DNA from: Streptomyces vietnamensis
GTDB taxonomy: Bacteria > Actinomycetota > Actinomycetes > Streptomycetales > Streptomycetaceae
Reading direction: 5' to 3'
NCBI RefSeq assembly: GCF_000830005.1
Contig: NZ_CP010407.1
Location: forward strand, 3,391,001-3,455,000
DNA length: 64,000 nt
The position numbers and the translations under genes were made by a program. Under the pieces are notes generated by a model. It searched no databases, was not told where the DNA came from, and saw only the letters and a list, made by a program, of their open reading frames with translations. Of the stretch, positions 8,676-17,108 are shown piece by piece; position 1 is the stretch's first letter; every line of letters begins with the position of its first letter.

Positions 8676-10348
8676 GCCGAGGCCTCGTCCTCGGAGCCCT
8701 CGCGCATCGGGACGCGCACGCCGCGCTCGTCGGCGACGCGCTCGGCGATGTCGTAGCCGGCGTCGACGTGGCGGATGACGCCCATGCCGGGGTCGTTGGT
8801 GAGCACGCGGCGGATCTTCTCGCCGGCGAGCTTGGTGCCGTCGGCCACGGAGACCTGGCCGGCGTGGATGGAGCGGCCCATGCCGACGCCGCCGCCGTGG
8901 TGGATGGAGACCCAGGAGGCGCCGGAGGCGACGTTGACCATGGCGTTGAGCAGCGGCCAGTCGGCGATGGCGTCGGAGCCGTCGAGCATGGCCTCGGTCT
9001 CGCGGTACGGGGAGGCGACGGAGCCGCAGTCCAGGTGGTCGCGGCCGATGGCGAGCGGGGCGGCGAGGGTGCCGTCGGCGACCATGTCGTTGAACATGTC
9101 GCCAGCCTTGTCGCGCTCGCCCTGGCCGAGCCAGCAGATGCGGGCGGGCAGGCCCTGGAAGTGGACGCGCTCGCCGGCCATCTTGATCCAGCGGTGCAGC
9201 GACTCGTTCTCGGGGAAGAGGTCGAGGATCGCCTTGTCGGTCTTGGCGATGTCGGAGGCCTCGCCGGACAGGGCGGCCCAGCGGAACGGGCCCTTGCCCT
9301 CGCAGAACAGCGGGCGGATGTAGGCGGGGACGAAGCCCGGGAAGGCGAAGGCGCGGTCGTAGCCGGCCAGCTGGGCCTCGCCGCGGATCGAGTTGCCGTA
9401 GTCGAAGACCTCGGCGCCGGCGTCCATGAAGCCGACCATGGCCTCGACGTGCTTGGCCATCGACTCGCGGGAGCGCTGCGTGAAGCCGGCCGGGTCCTTG
9501 GCGGCCGCGTCGGCCATGTCCTCGAAGGCGACGCCGATCGGGAGGTACGACAGCGGGTCGTGGGCCGAGGTCTGGTCGGTCACGATGTCGATCGGGGCGC
9601 CCTCGGCGAGCATCTGCGGGAGCAGCTCGGCGGCGTTGCCGAGGAGGCCGATGGAGAGCGGGCGGCGGGCGTCGCGGGCCTCGGTCGCCAGCTGGAGGGC
9701 GTGGGCCAGGTTGTCGGCCTTGACGTCCAGGTAGCGGTGCTCGATGCGGCGCTCGATGGCGCGCGGGTCGACGTCGATGCAGATCGCGACGCCGTCGTTC
9801 ATCGTCACGGCGAGGGGCTGGGCGCCGCCCATGCCGCCGAGGCCGGCGGTGAGGGTGATGGTGCCGGCCAGGGTGCCGCCGAACTTCTTCGCGGCGACGG
9901 CGGCGAAGGTCTCGTACGTGCCCTGGAGGATGCCCTGGGTGCCGATGTAGATCCAGGAGCCGGCCGTCATCTGGCCGTACATGGTGAGGCCGAGCTGCTC
10001 CAGGCGGCGGAACTCCTCCCAGTTGGCCCAGTCGCCGACCAGGTTGGAGTTGGCGATGAGGACGCGCGGGGCCCACTCGTGGGTCTGCATGACGCCGACG
10101 GGGCGGCCGGACTGGACCAGCATGGTCTCGTCCTGCTTGAGGGTGCGCAGGGTGCGGACCATGGCGTCGAAGGAGCGCCAGTCGCGGGCGGCCTTGCCGG
10201 TGCCGCCGTAGACGACGAGCTTGTCGGGGTGCTCGGCGACCTCGGGGTCGAGGTTGTTCTGGAGCATCCGGAGGGCGGCTTCCTGCTGCCATCCCAGGGC
10301 GCTCAGTTCCGTACCGCGGGCGGCTCGCACGGGGCGGGGTCCTGACAT
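8672..10348 (-). CDS. hutU: Urocanate hydratase
   Basis: A 558-residue full-length urocanase, which adds water to urocanate to form imidazolonepropionate using tightly bound NAD+. The N-terminal [10 protein letters not shown] and the urocanase signature [17 protein letters not shown] with its active cysteine are intact. The ATG at 10348 follows GAGGAGG. It is the first gene of the four-gene hut group and overlaps the M20 gene by GTGA. Histidase (hutH), the first enzyme, is not in the window. Confidence 0.97.
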   Translation of the reverse strand: MSGPRPVRAARGTELSALGWQQEAALRMLQNNLDPEVAEHPDKLVVYGGTGKAARDWRSFDAMVRTLRTLKQDETMLVQSGRPVGVMQTHEWAPRVLIANSNLVGDWANWEEFRRLEQLGLTMYGQMTAGSWIYIGTQGILQGTYETFAAVAAKKFGGTLAGTITLTAGLGGMGGAQPLAVTMNDGVAICIDVDPRAIERRIEHRYLDVKADNLAHALQLATEARDARRPLSIGLLGNAAELLPQMLAEGAPIDIVTDQTSAHDPLSYLPIGVAFEDMADAAAKDPAGFTQRSRESMAKHVEAMVGFMDAGAEVFDYGNSIRGEAQLAGYDRAFAFPGFVPAYIRPLFCEGKGPFRWAALSGEASDIAKTDKAILDLFPENESLHRWIKMAGERVHFQGLPARICWLGQGERDKAGDMFNDMVADGTLAAPLAIGRDHLDCGSVASPYRETEAMLDGSDAIADWPLLNAMVNVASGASWVSIHHGGGVGMGRSIHAGQVSVADGTKLAGEKIRRVLTNDPGMGVIRHVDAGYDIAERVADERGVRVPMREGSEDEASA

Positions 10349-10376
10349 GGGGGTGCCTCCTCGAATGTCGTTCAGA

Positions 10377-10401
10377 TATTCACATACTGGCTCGCTGAAT
10401 A
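10377..10401. promoter_or_regulatory. Inverted repeat upstream of hutU (candidate operator)
   Basis: TATTCA, 13 bases, TGAATA: a perfect 6-bp inverted repeat with half-site centres about two helical turns apart, in the AT-richer gap 29 bases before hutU and 60 bases before the divergent decarboxylase gene. Its position suits a repressor of hutU, the divergent gene, or both. The binding protein is unknown. Confidence 0.45.
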
Positions 10402-10462
10402 GTCTTAGTCAACAGGGCGTACCGGCCACGCCGGGGACGAGGCATGGACGAGACTGGGCCGC

Positions 10463-11779
10463 ATGGCCTCCTCCCGTCGCGATCTCGCCGTCCGAGCCAC
10501 CGTCGATCAAGGACTCCTCACCCCCGCCGAACCGGTCGTCGCCCTCCTCGACACCGCCGGCATCCGCGCCTCCGCCACCGCCCTGACCAGCGCTTTCGCC
10601 GCCGTCACCGACGCACACGTACTGCACGCCTTCGCCGTGAAGGCCACCCCGCTCGTCCCCGTCCTGCGCCTGCTCCACGAGGCCGGGCTCGGCGTCGAGG
10701 TCGCCAGTCCCGGCGAGCTGGCCCTCGCCCGCGCCGCCGGCGTCCCGCCCGCCCACACCGTGTTCGACTCCCCCGCCAAGACCCCGGCCGAGCTCCGCCA
10801 GGCCCTCGCGCTCGGGATCGCCGTCAACGCCGACAACCTCCAGGAGCTGGCCCGCCTCGACGCGCTCGTCGCCTCCGCCCCCACCGCCTCACCGCTCGGC
10901 CTCCGGGTGAACCCGCAGGTCGGAGCCGGTTCCATCGGCGCGCTGTCGACCGCGACCGCCACCTCCAAGTTCGGCGTGACGCTCCGCGACGAGGGCGCCC
11001 GCAAGGCCGTCGTCGCGGCCTACCTGGAGCGGCCCTGGCTGACCCGGCTGCACACCCACACCGGCTCCCAGGGCATCCCGCTCGCCCTCATGGCCGAGGG
11101 GGTCGGGGAGGCGTACGCGCTCGCCGAGGAGATCAACCGGACCGCCGGCCGGCAGCAGATCGACACCCTCGACATCGGCGGCGGCCTGCCGGTGAACTTC
11201 ACCTCCGACGAGGAGACCCCGACGTACGCCGAGTACGCCCGGCTGCTCGCCGACACCGTCCCCGGCCTCTTCGACGGCCGCTACCGGCTCGTCACCGAGT
11301 TCGGGCGCTCCCTGCTCGCCAAGCACGGCACGATCCTCGCCCGGGTGGAGTACACGAAGAACTCCGGCGGCCGCCCGATCGCCGTCACCCACGCGGGCGT
11401 GCAGCTGGCCACCCGTACGGTCTACGCCCCCGAGTCCTGGCCGCTGCGGATCCTCGCGTACGACTCCGGGGGCCGCCCCCGCACCGGGGACGTCACCGTC
11501 CAGGACGTGGCGGGCCCCGCCTGCTTCGCCGGGGACCTCCTCGCCCGGGGCCGCGCGCTGCCGCTGCTCCACCCGGGGGACGTCGTGGCGGTCCCGGACA
11601 CCGGCGCGTACTACTTCGCCCACCACTACGCGTACAACAGCCTGCCCCGGCCCGCGATCCACGGCTTCGCCGTCGACGGCGACGGGGCGGTGACGTTCAC
11701 GACCGTGCGGAAGGCCCAGACGCTCGACGAGATCGTCGCCGAGGCGGGCGGGGCGCGGGCGGACGCGCTGGTCCGGTAG
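10463..11779 (+). CDS. PLP-dependent decarboxylase, diaminopimelate/ornithine decarboxylase (group IV) fold
   Basis: A 438-residue alanine-racemase-fold enzyme. The PLP lysine lies in HAFAVKATP near residue 59, HTHTGSQG and DIGGGLPV are typical of the barrel, and EFGRSLLAKHG and VPDTGAYYFAHHY are the phosphate- and substrate-site segments. Group IV enzymes decarboxylate D-amino centres or ornithine/arginine; this one is not the lysA gene by context. It is divergent from hutU and shares its short promoter region. There is no strong ribosome site before the ATG. Confidence 0.85.
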   Translation: MASSRRDLAVRATVDQGLLTPAEPVVALLDTAGIRASATALTSAFAAVTDAHVLHAFAVKATPLVPVLRLLHEAGLGVEVASPGELALARAAGVPPAHTVFDSPAKTPAELRQALALGIAVNADNLQELARLDALVASAPTASPLGLRVNPQVGAGSIGALSTATATSKFGVTLRDEGARKAVVAAYLERPWLTRLHTHTGSQGIPLALMAEGVGEAYALAEEINRTAGRQQIDTLDIGGGLPVNFTSDEETPTYAEYARLLADTVPGLFDGRYRLVTEFGRSLLAKHGTILARVEYTKNSGGRPIAVTHAGVQLATRTVYAPESWPLRILAYDSGGRPRTGDVTVQDVAGPACFAGDLLARGRALPLLHPGDVVAVPDTGAYYFAHHYAYNSLPRPAIHGFAVDGDGAVTFTTVRKAQTLDEIVAEAGGARADALVR

Positions 11780-11811
11780 CGCTCCGGGGGCGGCCCGGTT
11801 TCGATGAGGTC

Positions 11812-12294
11812 ATGACTGGAACGGGTACGGACGCCACCACCTCCGTCGTCGTCGAGCGCCGGGTCGCCGCCTCCCCCGGGCGGGTCTGGGAGTCGATCAC
11901 CGACCTGCGGGACCTGCCCCGCGTGCTCTCCGGCGTCGACCGGGTGGAGGTCCTCACCGAGGGCGTCTTCGACGTGGGCACGCGCTGGCGCGAGACCCGG
12001 CGGATGCTGGGCAAGGAGGCCACGGAGGAGATGACCGTGACCGAGTGCGAGCCGCCCGACCGGTACGTCACGGTCGCCGACTCGCACGGCATGCACTACG
12101 TCTCCGAGCTCACCCTGACGCCCGACGGCGCCGGGTCCACCACCCTGCGGATGGCCTTCTCCGCCCGGCCCGCCGACGGCCGCACCCCGGGGCTCACCGC
12201 CCGGCTGCTCGCCCGCTTCGGGGCGAAGGCGGTCGCGAAGGCGCTCGCGAAGGACCTGTCCGACATCGCGCACGCCGTGGAGTCGCGCGGCTGA
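11812..12294 (+). CDS. SRPBCC-family protein (polyketide-cyclase/START-like)
   Basis: A 160-residue protein with the SRPBCC helix-grip pattern: VVVERRVAASPGRVWESITDL at the N-terminus, then ...VGTRWRETRRML, and a long C-terminal amphipathic helix (ARFGAKAVAKALAKDLSDIAHAVES). These proteins bind hydrophobic ligands in a cavity. It starts 32 bases after the decarboxylase on the same strand and may be cotranscribed. Its ligand cannot be predicted. Confidence 0.85.
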   Translation: MTGTGTDATTSVVVERRVAASPGRVWESITDLRDLPRVLSGVDRVEVLTEGVFDVGTRWRETRRMLGKEATEEMTVTECEPPDRYVTVADSHGMHYVSELTLTPDGAGSTTLRMAFSARPADGRTPGLTARLLARFGAKAVAKALAKDLSDIAHAVESRG

Positions 12295-12445
12295 GCCCCC
12301 GACCGAAGATCGCTTCGGATCAATTCGCGTCAGACAGCGGCATGTTCCGATGGAAAATGCCAGAACGCCTCCCCGGGGTACGAACGTTCAGTAGCGTCAT
12401 CGTCACTGCCGCACGTTCGCACGCCGCATCGGGAGGGGAACCCGC

Positions 12446-12832
12446 GTGCCCGGAATCGACGAGTGCCTCCTGGAGGCCATGGCCCTGCCCGGGGCCCGGG
12501 GCGCCTCCCTGGTCGACTGGACCAGCGGACTCGCGCTCGGGACGGCGGGCGACTCACCGGTCGGCGACCACGAGACGACGGCCGCCGAGACCGCCGAACT
12601 CGCCCGCTCGGCGGCCGAGTTCGACTCCTTCACCACGGGAGGGGAGCAGGAGGGCCCGCCCGTCGAGGACCTGATCGTCACCACCCGCGCCGGCTACCAC
12701 GTCCTCCGCTTCGTCGAGACCTCCTTCGACAGCAGCGTCTTCCTCCACCTCTGGCTCGACCGCGACTCCGGCAACCTCGCCCTCGCCCGCCTCCGGCTCC
12801 GCGACCTCGCGGACAGGCTGGTCCTGGGATGA
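12446..12832 (+). CDS. Small Roadblock/LC7-like protein, paralogue of the gene at 14053
   Basis: A 128-residue soluble protein starting at GTG after GGGAGGGG. Its ASLVDWTSGLALGT and VEDLIVTTRAGYHVLRF segments align with ALVDYTSGMALGT and IEDILITLGGQYHLIRL of the protein at 14053-14424, so the two are paralogues. The alternating strand-helix pattern is that of the Roadblock/LC7 (profilin-like) fold, though distant. Compared with its paralogue it carries an acidic insert in the middle (EFDSFTTGGEQEG). It overlaps the next gene by ATGA and starts a four-gene island. Confidence 0.82.
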   Translation: MPGIDECLLEAMALPGARGASLVDWTSGLALGTAGDSPVGDHETTAAETAELARSAAEFDSFTTGGEQEGPPVEDLIVTTRAGYHVLRFVETSFDSSVFLHLWLDRDSGNLALARLRLRDLADRLVLG

Positions 12833-13581
12833 GCGTCTCCCCGATGCTGGTGAGGCTCGCCGCCGAGAAGGCCACCGGCGCCCTGCTCCGCGACCACGGC
12901 ACGCTCTACCTCGTCGACGGCCGGGTCGTGCACGCCGAGTCCCCCGCCGCCCCCGGCGTCGACGTCCTCCTCACCACCGGCGGCCGGCTGCCCCGCGAGG
13001 GCTGGGACGAGGCCGTCGACCGGGCCGGGGCGCACCGCGCGGTCGGCCGCTTCCTCGTCGACAGCGGCCGGCTGCACGACGGCGAGCTGGAGATATGCCA
13101 CCTCGGCGCCGTCTTCGACGCGGCCTTCTTCGCCCTCTCCCCCACCAGCGGGCCGACCCGCTTCCGGTACGGGGTGGGGCACTGGTTCGGGACGGTGCGA
13201 CCGGTCTCCGCCGAGGCCGTCGAGCGCGAGACCGTGCGCCGCCGCGAACTCCTCGACGCCGTCTGGCCGTACGCCTCCGTCGACACCGCCCCGGTCGTGC
13301 CGCGCCCCGCCGCCCCCGGCCAGACCGTGGGGGCCCGCCGGCGCGCACTGCTCGCCGCCGCCGACGGGGAGCGGACCCCGGCGGAACTGGCCCGGCTGCT
13401 CGGCCGGCCCGCCTTCCACACGCTCCTCGACGTGCGGCGCCTGGCCGCCGCCGGGCTCGTCGAGACCCCGCCCGAACCCGACCCCGTACCGCCCCCGCCG
13501 GTGCTCTTACCGGCCCCGCCGGTGGCCGATCCCGACATCGCCCTGCTGCGCCGGCTCCGTGACGCCCTGGAGGCCCTGTGA
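12829..13581 (+). CDS. DUF4388-like (PATAN) protein with a TTA codon
   Basis: A 250-residue protein. The N-terminal part (LVRLAAEKATGALLRDHGTLYLVDGRVVHAES) has the DUF4388 pattern of a strand, a glycine turn and 'GRVVHA', followed by a winged-helix-like middle (TPAELARLLGRP..HTLLDVRRLAAAGLVE) and a Pro-rich C-terminal linker. DUF4388 proteins commonly occur with Roadblock proteins and small GTPases in signalling. Codon 227 (13507-13509) is TTA, the only in-frame TTA I found in any gene of this window, so full translation should depend on bldA. The gene overlaps its upstream neighbour by ATGA. Confidence 0.83.
   Translation: MSVSPMLVRLAAEKATGALLRDHGTLYLVDGRVVHAESPAAPGVDVLLTTGGRLPREGWDEAVDRAGAHRAVGRFLVDSGRLHDGELEICHLGAVFDAAFFALSPTSGPTRFRYGVGHWFGTVRPVSAEAVERETVRRRELLDAVWPYASVDTAPVVPRPAAPGQTVGARRRALLAAADGERTPAELARLLGRPAFHTLLDVRRLAAAGLVETPPEPDPVPPPPVLLPAPPVADPDIALLRRLRDALEAL
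13507..13509 (+). other. In-frame TTA (Leu) codon, candidate bldA control point
   Basis: The frame from ATG 12829 reads GTG CTC TTA CCG here (13501-13512). TTA is decoded only by tRNA-Leu(UAA). In Streptomyces this codon is rare and restricted mainly to developmental and secondary-metabolism genes, making translation sensitive to bldA. Confidence 0.9.
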
Positions 13582-13622
13582 TGAGGCGTGCGCTACGCAT
13601 GCGCGCCGAGAGGAGGCAGCTG

Positions 13623-14015
13623 ATGACGGCAGAGGCCGAGGTGCTCGGCGAGCTCAGACGGCTGCGGGCGCGACTGCCCCAGCTCACCGGGGCCCTGGCG
13701 GCCAGCGCCGACGGGCTCGTGCTCGCCCACGACACCGTGGACGGCGAGGCGGAGAGCGTGGCCGCGCTGACCGCGGCGGCGCTCGGCGTCGGCCAGCGGC
13801 TGACCGACACCACCGGGCAGGGCCTCTTCCGCGAGCTGCTCGTACGGGGCGAGAACGGCTACGTGGCGACGTACGCGGCGGGCGGCTCGGCCGTCCTGAC
13901 ACTGCTCGCCGAACCCCGGATCAACGTGGGGCGGCTCCACCTGGAGGCCCGCAGGTCCAGTGCCCGGATAGGGGAACTCGTCGACGGCGCGCTGGAACGC
14001 AAAGACCTGAACTGA
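13623..14015 (+). CDS. Roadblock/LC7-domain protein (MglB-like)
   Basis: A 130-residue protein with the standard Roadblock pattern: a helix (LGELRRLRARLPQLTGALAAS), then ADGLVLAHD, a helix, and a second strand set ending in VLTLLAE. Family members act on small Ras-like GTPases as activators or scaffolds. I choose ATG 13623 because AGGAGG lies six bases upstream; an earlier ATG at 13581 overlaps the previous stop (TGATG) and would add 14 basic residues. No GTPase, DUF742 gene or sensor kinase follows, so this is not a standard conservon. Confidence 0.85.
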   Translation: MTAEAEVLGELRRLRARLPQLTGALAASADGLVLAHDTVDGEAESVAALTAAALGVGQRLTDTTGQGLFRELLVRGENGYVATYAAGGSAVLTLLAEPRINVGRLHLEARRSSARIGELVDGALERKDLN

Positions 14016-14052
14016 CACCGAGTCCCGAACAGCGAGAAGGAAGTACGACACC

Positions 14053-14424
14053 ATGGCGAACACCGAGACCTCCCTCAAGGAAGCGGCCCAGATCGAGGGC
14101 GCCATCGGCGCGGCCCTCGTCGACTACACCAGCGGCATGGCGCTCGGCACGATCGGCGGCGGCAACGAGCTCGACCTGGCCGTGGCCGCGGCGGGCAACA
14201 CCGACGTCGTCCGGGCCAAGGTCCGGACGATGGAGATGCTGGGGATCAAGGACGAGATCGAGGACATCCTGATCACCCTCGGCGGCCAGTACCACCTGAT
14301 CCGGCTCCTCAAGGGGCGCGGCACCAACGGCCTCTTCCTCTACCTGGCGCTCGACAAGAACCGCGCGAACCTGGCGATGGCCCGCCACCAGCTGAAGAAG
14401 ATCGAGGCCGAGCTGGAGATCTGA
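14053..14424 (+). CDS. Small Roadblock-like protein, paralogue of the gene at 12446
   Basis: A 123-residue protein beginning MANTETSLKEA after GAGAAGGAAG. It is soluble, has no cysteines, and shows strong strand-helix alternation (IEGAIGAALVDYTSGMALGTIGGG, then DEIEDILITLGGQYHLIRLL). It ends with an amphipathic helix. It closes the Roadblock island 37 bases after the MglB-like gene. Its better-kept sequence compared with its paralogue suggests it is the structural partner of the set. No function is known to me. Confidence 0.85.
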   Translation: MANTETSLKEAAQIEGAIGAALVDYTSGMALGTIGGGNELDLAVAAAGNTDVVRAKVRTMEMLGIKDEIEDILITLGGQYHLIRLLKGRGTNGLFLYLALDKNRANLAMARHQLKKIEAELEI

Positions 14425-14437
14425 CGGTTCGGGGGGC

Positions 14438-15271
14438 CTACTCGACGAACAGGCCCCGGGCCGCCGCCTTCGTGTCGAACTCCTCGAGGCGCGCCTGCGC
14501 GTCGGGGAGTTCGTCCGCCATGGCCTCCAGGAGGACCCGCCCGAGCAGCATCGGCGCGCAGGCCGTGTCGAAGGCGAGCCCGGTGCCGACGGCGGCCGGG
14601 ATCAGCAGGTCGCTGTGGGCGGCGACGGGCGCGAAGGCCGACTCGGCGACGGTCACGACCGTGAGCCCGGCCTTGCGCGCGTACTCCAGGGCCTCGACGA
14701 CCTCCTTGGGGTGCCGGGGCAGCGCGAAGCAGAGCAGGGCCGTGGCCCCGGCCCGTACGGCGGCGTCGACGCGGTCCGTGAGCATCGAGCCGCCCTCGTC
14801 GAGGAGCCGGACGTCCGGGTGCACCTTGGCGGCGAAGTAGGCGAAGCCCCGCGCCTGCGAGGAGGCGGCCCGCAGCCCGAGCACGAGCAGCGGCCGGGAG
14901 CCGGCGAGGAGCCGCCCTGCCCGCTCGACGGGCGCGGGGTCGGCGAGGAGCCCGGCGAGGTGCCGGAGGTTCTCGATCTCGGCGAGCACGGCCTGCTGGT
15001 ACTCGTTGTGCCCCGAGGGCTCCTCGGCGGCCGCGGGCAGGCTCTCCCGCAGGTGCTTGCGCAGCGCCGGGTAGCCGTCGAAGCCGAGGGCGACGGCGAA
15101 GCGGGTGACGGAGGGCTGGCTGACCCCGGCGAGCTCGGCGAGTTCGACGCTGGACAGGAACGGCACGTCGCCGGCGCGCCGGACCATGGAGTGCGCGATC
15201 CGCCGCTGCGTCGGCGTCAGCCGGTGCCCCTCGAAGAGCGCCTGCAGCCGACCGGCCGGGCTGTCGCTCAT
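14438..15271 (-). CDS. MurR/RpiR-family transcriptional regulator
   Basis: A 277-residue regulator: an N-terminal HTH_6 domain (LTPTQRRIAHSMV, SVELAELAGVSQPSVTRFAVALGFDGYPALRKHL) and a C-terminal SIS sugar-isomerase-type domain (about 120-250). Such regulators sense phosphosugars or other small anionic metabolites. A perfect palindrome lies 36 bases upstream and is a likely autoregulatory site. Converges with the Roadblock island with only a 13-base gap. It could be the regulator of the nearby hut operon, but the hutU inverted repeat is a different sequence, so this remains open. Confidence 0.9.
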   Translation of the reverse strand: MSDSPAGRLQALFEGHRLTPTQRRIAHSMVRRAGDVPFLSSVELAELAGVSQPSVTRFAVALGFDGYPALRKHLRESLPAAAEEPSGHNEYQQAVLAEIENLRHLAGLLADPAPVERAGRLLAGSRPLLVLGLRAASSQARGFAYFAAKVHPDVRLLDEGGSMLTDRVDAAVRAGATALLCFALPRHPKEVVEALEYARKAGLTVVTVAESAFAPVAAHSDLLIPAAVGTGLAFDTACAPMLLGRVLLEAMADELPDAQARLEEFDTKAAARGLFVE

Positions 15272-15306
15272 GCCGCCCCCTTCACCTATTCACCCGCGGA
15301 AAACTC

Positions 15307-15322
15307 TGCATAAGGATATGCA
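15307..15322. promoter_or_regulatory. Perfect palindrome upstream of the RpiR gene
   Basis: TGCATA-AGGA-TATGCA, a perfect 6-bp inverted repeat in a locally AT-rich spot, 36 bases before the regulator's ATG. The spacing fits an operator overlapping the regulator's own promoter. Confidence 0.6.
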
Positions 15323-15388
15323 GGCAGGATAGGCAGGCGGGAGAACGTACGGCCAGCCCCGCGATGCGGGGCCGGCCGGAAGAGGAGC

Positions 15389-15441
15389 GCGGGGACCGTC
15401 GCACCCCCGTCACCGGGGGGCGGGACGACGACGGTCCCCGC
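15389..15441. terminator. Long hairpin downstream of cystathionine beta-synthase
   Basis: Arms GCGGGGACCGTCG and CGACGGTCCCCGC enclose 27 bases. A smaller hairpin GCCCCGC-GAT-GCGGGGC lies next to it at 15357-15373. Together they fill most of the 345-base gap between the RpiR gene and cystathionine beta-synthase and probably stop transcription leaving the latter on the minus strand. No gene is seen in the gap. Confidence 0.55.
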
Positions 15442-15616
15442 GAGGGACACGGGCCCGGGTCAGGGCCGGTCACCGCGTCCGCGACGTCTGTGGAGGCCCG
15501 GGAGCCGCTCCGGAAGTCCGTGACGCCGACGACCACCAATGTGCCGGACGCGTGTTAAGCGGGTGCTGCGGGTACGTGTCGCCCTCGTACCATTCGCACG
15601 AACTGCTTCGTACCGC

Positions 15617-17005
15617 TTACTTCGTGCCGCCGTTGGCCAGGAAGGCCAGCAGGTCCTGACGGCTGACGACACCGGTCGGCTTGCCCTCGACCAGCACGAT
15701 CGCCGCGTCGGCGGACTCGCCGAGGACGGACATCAGGTCGGCGACCGGCTCGCCGGAGCCGACCTGCGGCAGCGGCGCGCTCATGTGCTGCTCCAGCGGG
15801 TCCTCCAGGGAGGCCTTCTTGGTGAAGAGGTGGTCGAGGAGCTCGCGCTCGACGACCGAGCCGACGACCTCGGCGGCCATGACGTCGGGGTGGCCGGCGC
15901 CGGGCTTGACGATGGGCATCTGGGAGACGCCGTACTCGCGCAGCACCTCGATGGCCTGGCCGACGGTCTCGTCCGGGTGCATGTGGACGAGGGAGGGCAT
16001 GTTGCCCTCCTTGTGGCGCAGGACGTCGGCGACGGTGGCGGTGGAGGTGTCCTCCAGGAAGCCGTGGCCGGCCATCCACTCGTCGCTGAAGATCTTCGAC
16101 ATGTAGCCGCGGCCGGAGTCCGGCAGCAGCACGACCACGACGTCGTCGGGGCCGAGCTCCTTGGCGACCTCCAGGGCCGCGACGACGGCCATGCCGCAGG
16201 AGCCGCCGACGAGGAGGCCCTCCTCCTTGGCCAGGCGGCGGGTCATCTGGAAGGAGTCCTTGTCGGACACCGCGACGATCCGGTCCGTGACGTTCCGGTC
16301 GTACGCGGTCGGCCAGAAGTCCTCACCGACGCCCTCGACCAGGTACGGACGGCCGGAACCGCCCGAGTAGACCGAACCCTCCGGGTCCGCGCCGATGACC
16401 TTGACCTTCCCGCCGCTGACCTCCTTGAGGTAGTTGCCGGTGCCGGAGATCGTGCCGCCGGTACCGACGCCCGCGACGAAGTGGGTGATCTTCCCGTCCG
16501 TCTGCTCCCAGAGCTCGGGGCCGGTCGTCTCGTAGTGCGAGCGCGGGTTGTTCGGGTTCGAGTACTGGTCGGGCTTCCAGGCGCCCGGCGTCTCACGGAC
16601 GAGACGGTCCGAGACGTTGTAGTACGAGTCGGGGTGCTCGGGGTCGACGGCCGTGGGGCAGACGACGACCTCGGCACCGTAGGCCCGCAGCACGTTGATC
16701 TTGTCGAGCGACACCTTGTCGGGGCAGACGAAGATGCACTTGTAGCCCTTCTGCTGGGCCACGATCGCCAGGCCCACGCCGGTGTTGCCGGACGTGGGCT
16801 CGACGATGGTTCCGCCGGGCTTCAGCTCGCCGCTCTGCTCGGCCGCCTCGATCATGCGCACGGCGATCCGGTCCTTGACCGAGCCGCCGGGGTTGAAGTA
16901 CTCGACCTTGGCCAGAACGGTCGCCTGAATGCCCGCTGTGACGTTGTTGAGCTTCACCAGCGGGGTGTTGCCGACGAGGCTGATCATCGAGTCGTGGAAT
17001 TGCAC
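15617..17005 (-). CDS. Cystathionine beta-synthase
   Basis: A 462-residue PLP enzyme with two C-terminal CBS domains, the usual architecture and length for actinobacterial cystathionine beta-synthase. The PLP lysine is Lys44 in GGSVKDRIA, EPTSGNTGVG binds the substrate carboxylate and GVGTGGTISG the PLP phosphate. The CBS pair spans about 335-460. It joins homocysteine and serine (or makes cysteine from O-acetylserine). GTG 17005 follows CCGGAGA by six bases; no alternative start is as good. Confidence 0.93.
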   Translation of the reverse strand: MQFHDSMISLVGNTPLVKLNNVTAGIQATVLAKVEYFNPGGSVKDRIAVRMIEAAEQSGELKPGGTIVEPTSGNTGVGLAIVAQQKGYKCIFVCPDKVSLDKINVLRAYGAEVVVCPTAVDPEHPDSYYNVSDRLVRETPGAWKPDQYSNPNNPRSHYETTGPELWEQTDGKITHFVAGVGTGGTISGTGNYLKEVSGGKVKVIGADPEGSVYSGGSGRPYLVEGVGEDFWPTAYDRNVTDRIVAVSDKDSFQMTRRLAKEEGLLVGGSCGMAVVAALEVAKELGPDDVVVVLLPDSGRGYMSKIFSDEWMAGHGFLEDTSTATVADVLRHKEGNMPSLVHMHPDETVGQAIEVLREYGVSQMPIVKPGAGHPDVMAAEVVGSVVERELLDHLFTKKASLEDPLEQHMSAPLPQVGSGEPVADLMSVLGESADAAIVLVEGKPTGVVSRQDLLAFLANGGTK

Positions 17006-17108
17006 CGTAATCTCCGGGGTCTCCGTAATGGTGTGGCCAGCGTATGCGTAGTCGGAGCGGGTTACGGGGCAGTTACACCCTGAACGGCTTGAAGGAGGTG
17101 ACGGCCCC

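Noticed and set aside
13578..13622. Earlier starts (GTG 13578, ATG 13581) for the MglB-like gene
   Set aside because: They lack a ribosome site, while AGGAGG is ideally placed before ATG 13623; the TGATG overlap keeps 13581 only as an alternative.
12446..14424. A Streptomyces conservon (cvnA-D)
   Set aside because: No sensor kinase, DUF742 protein or GTPase is in the group.
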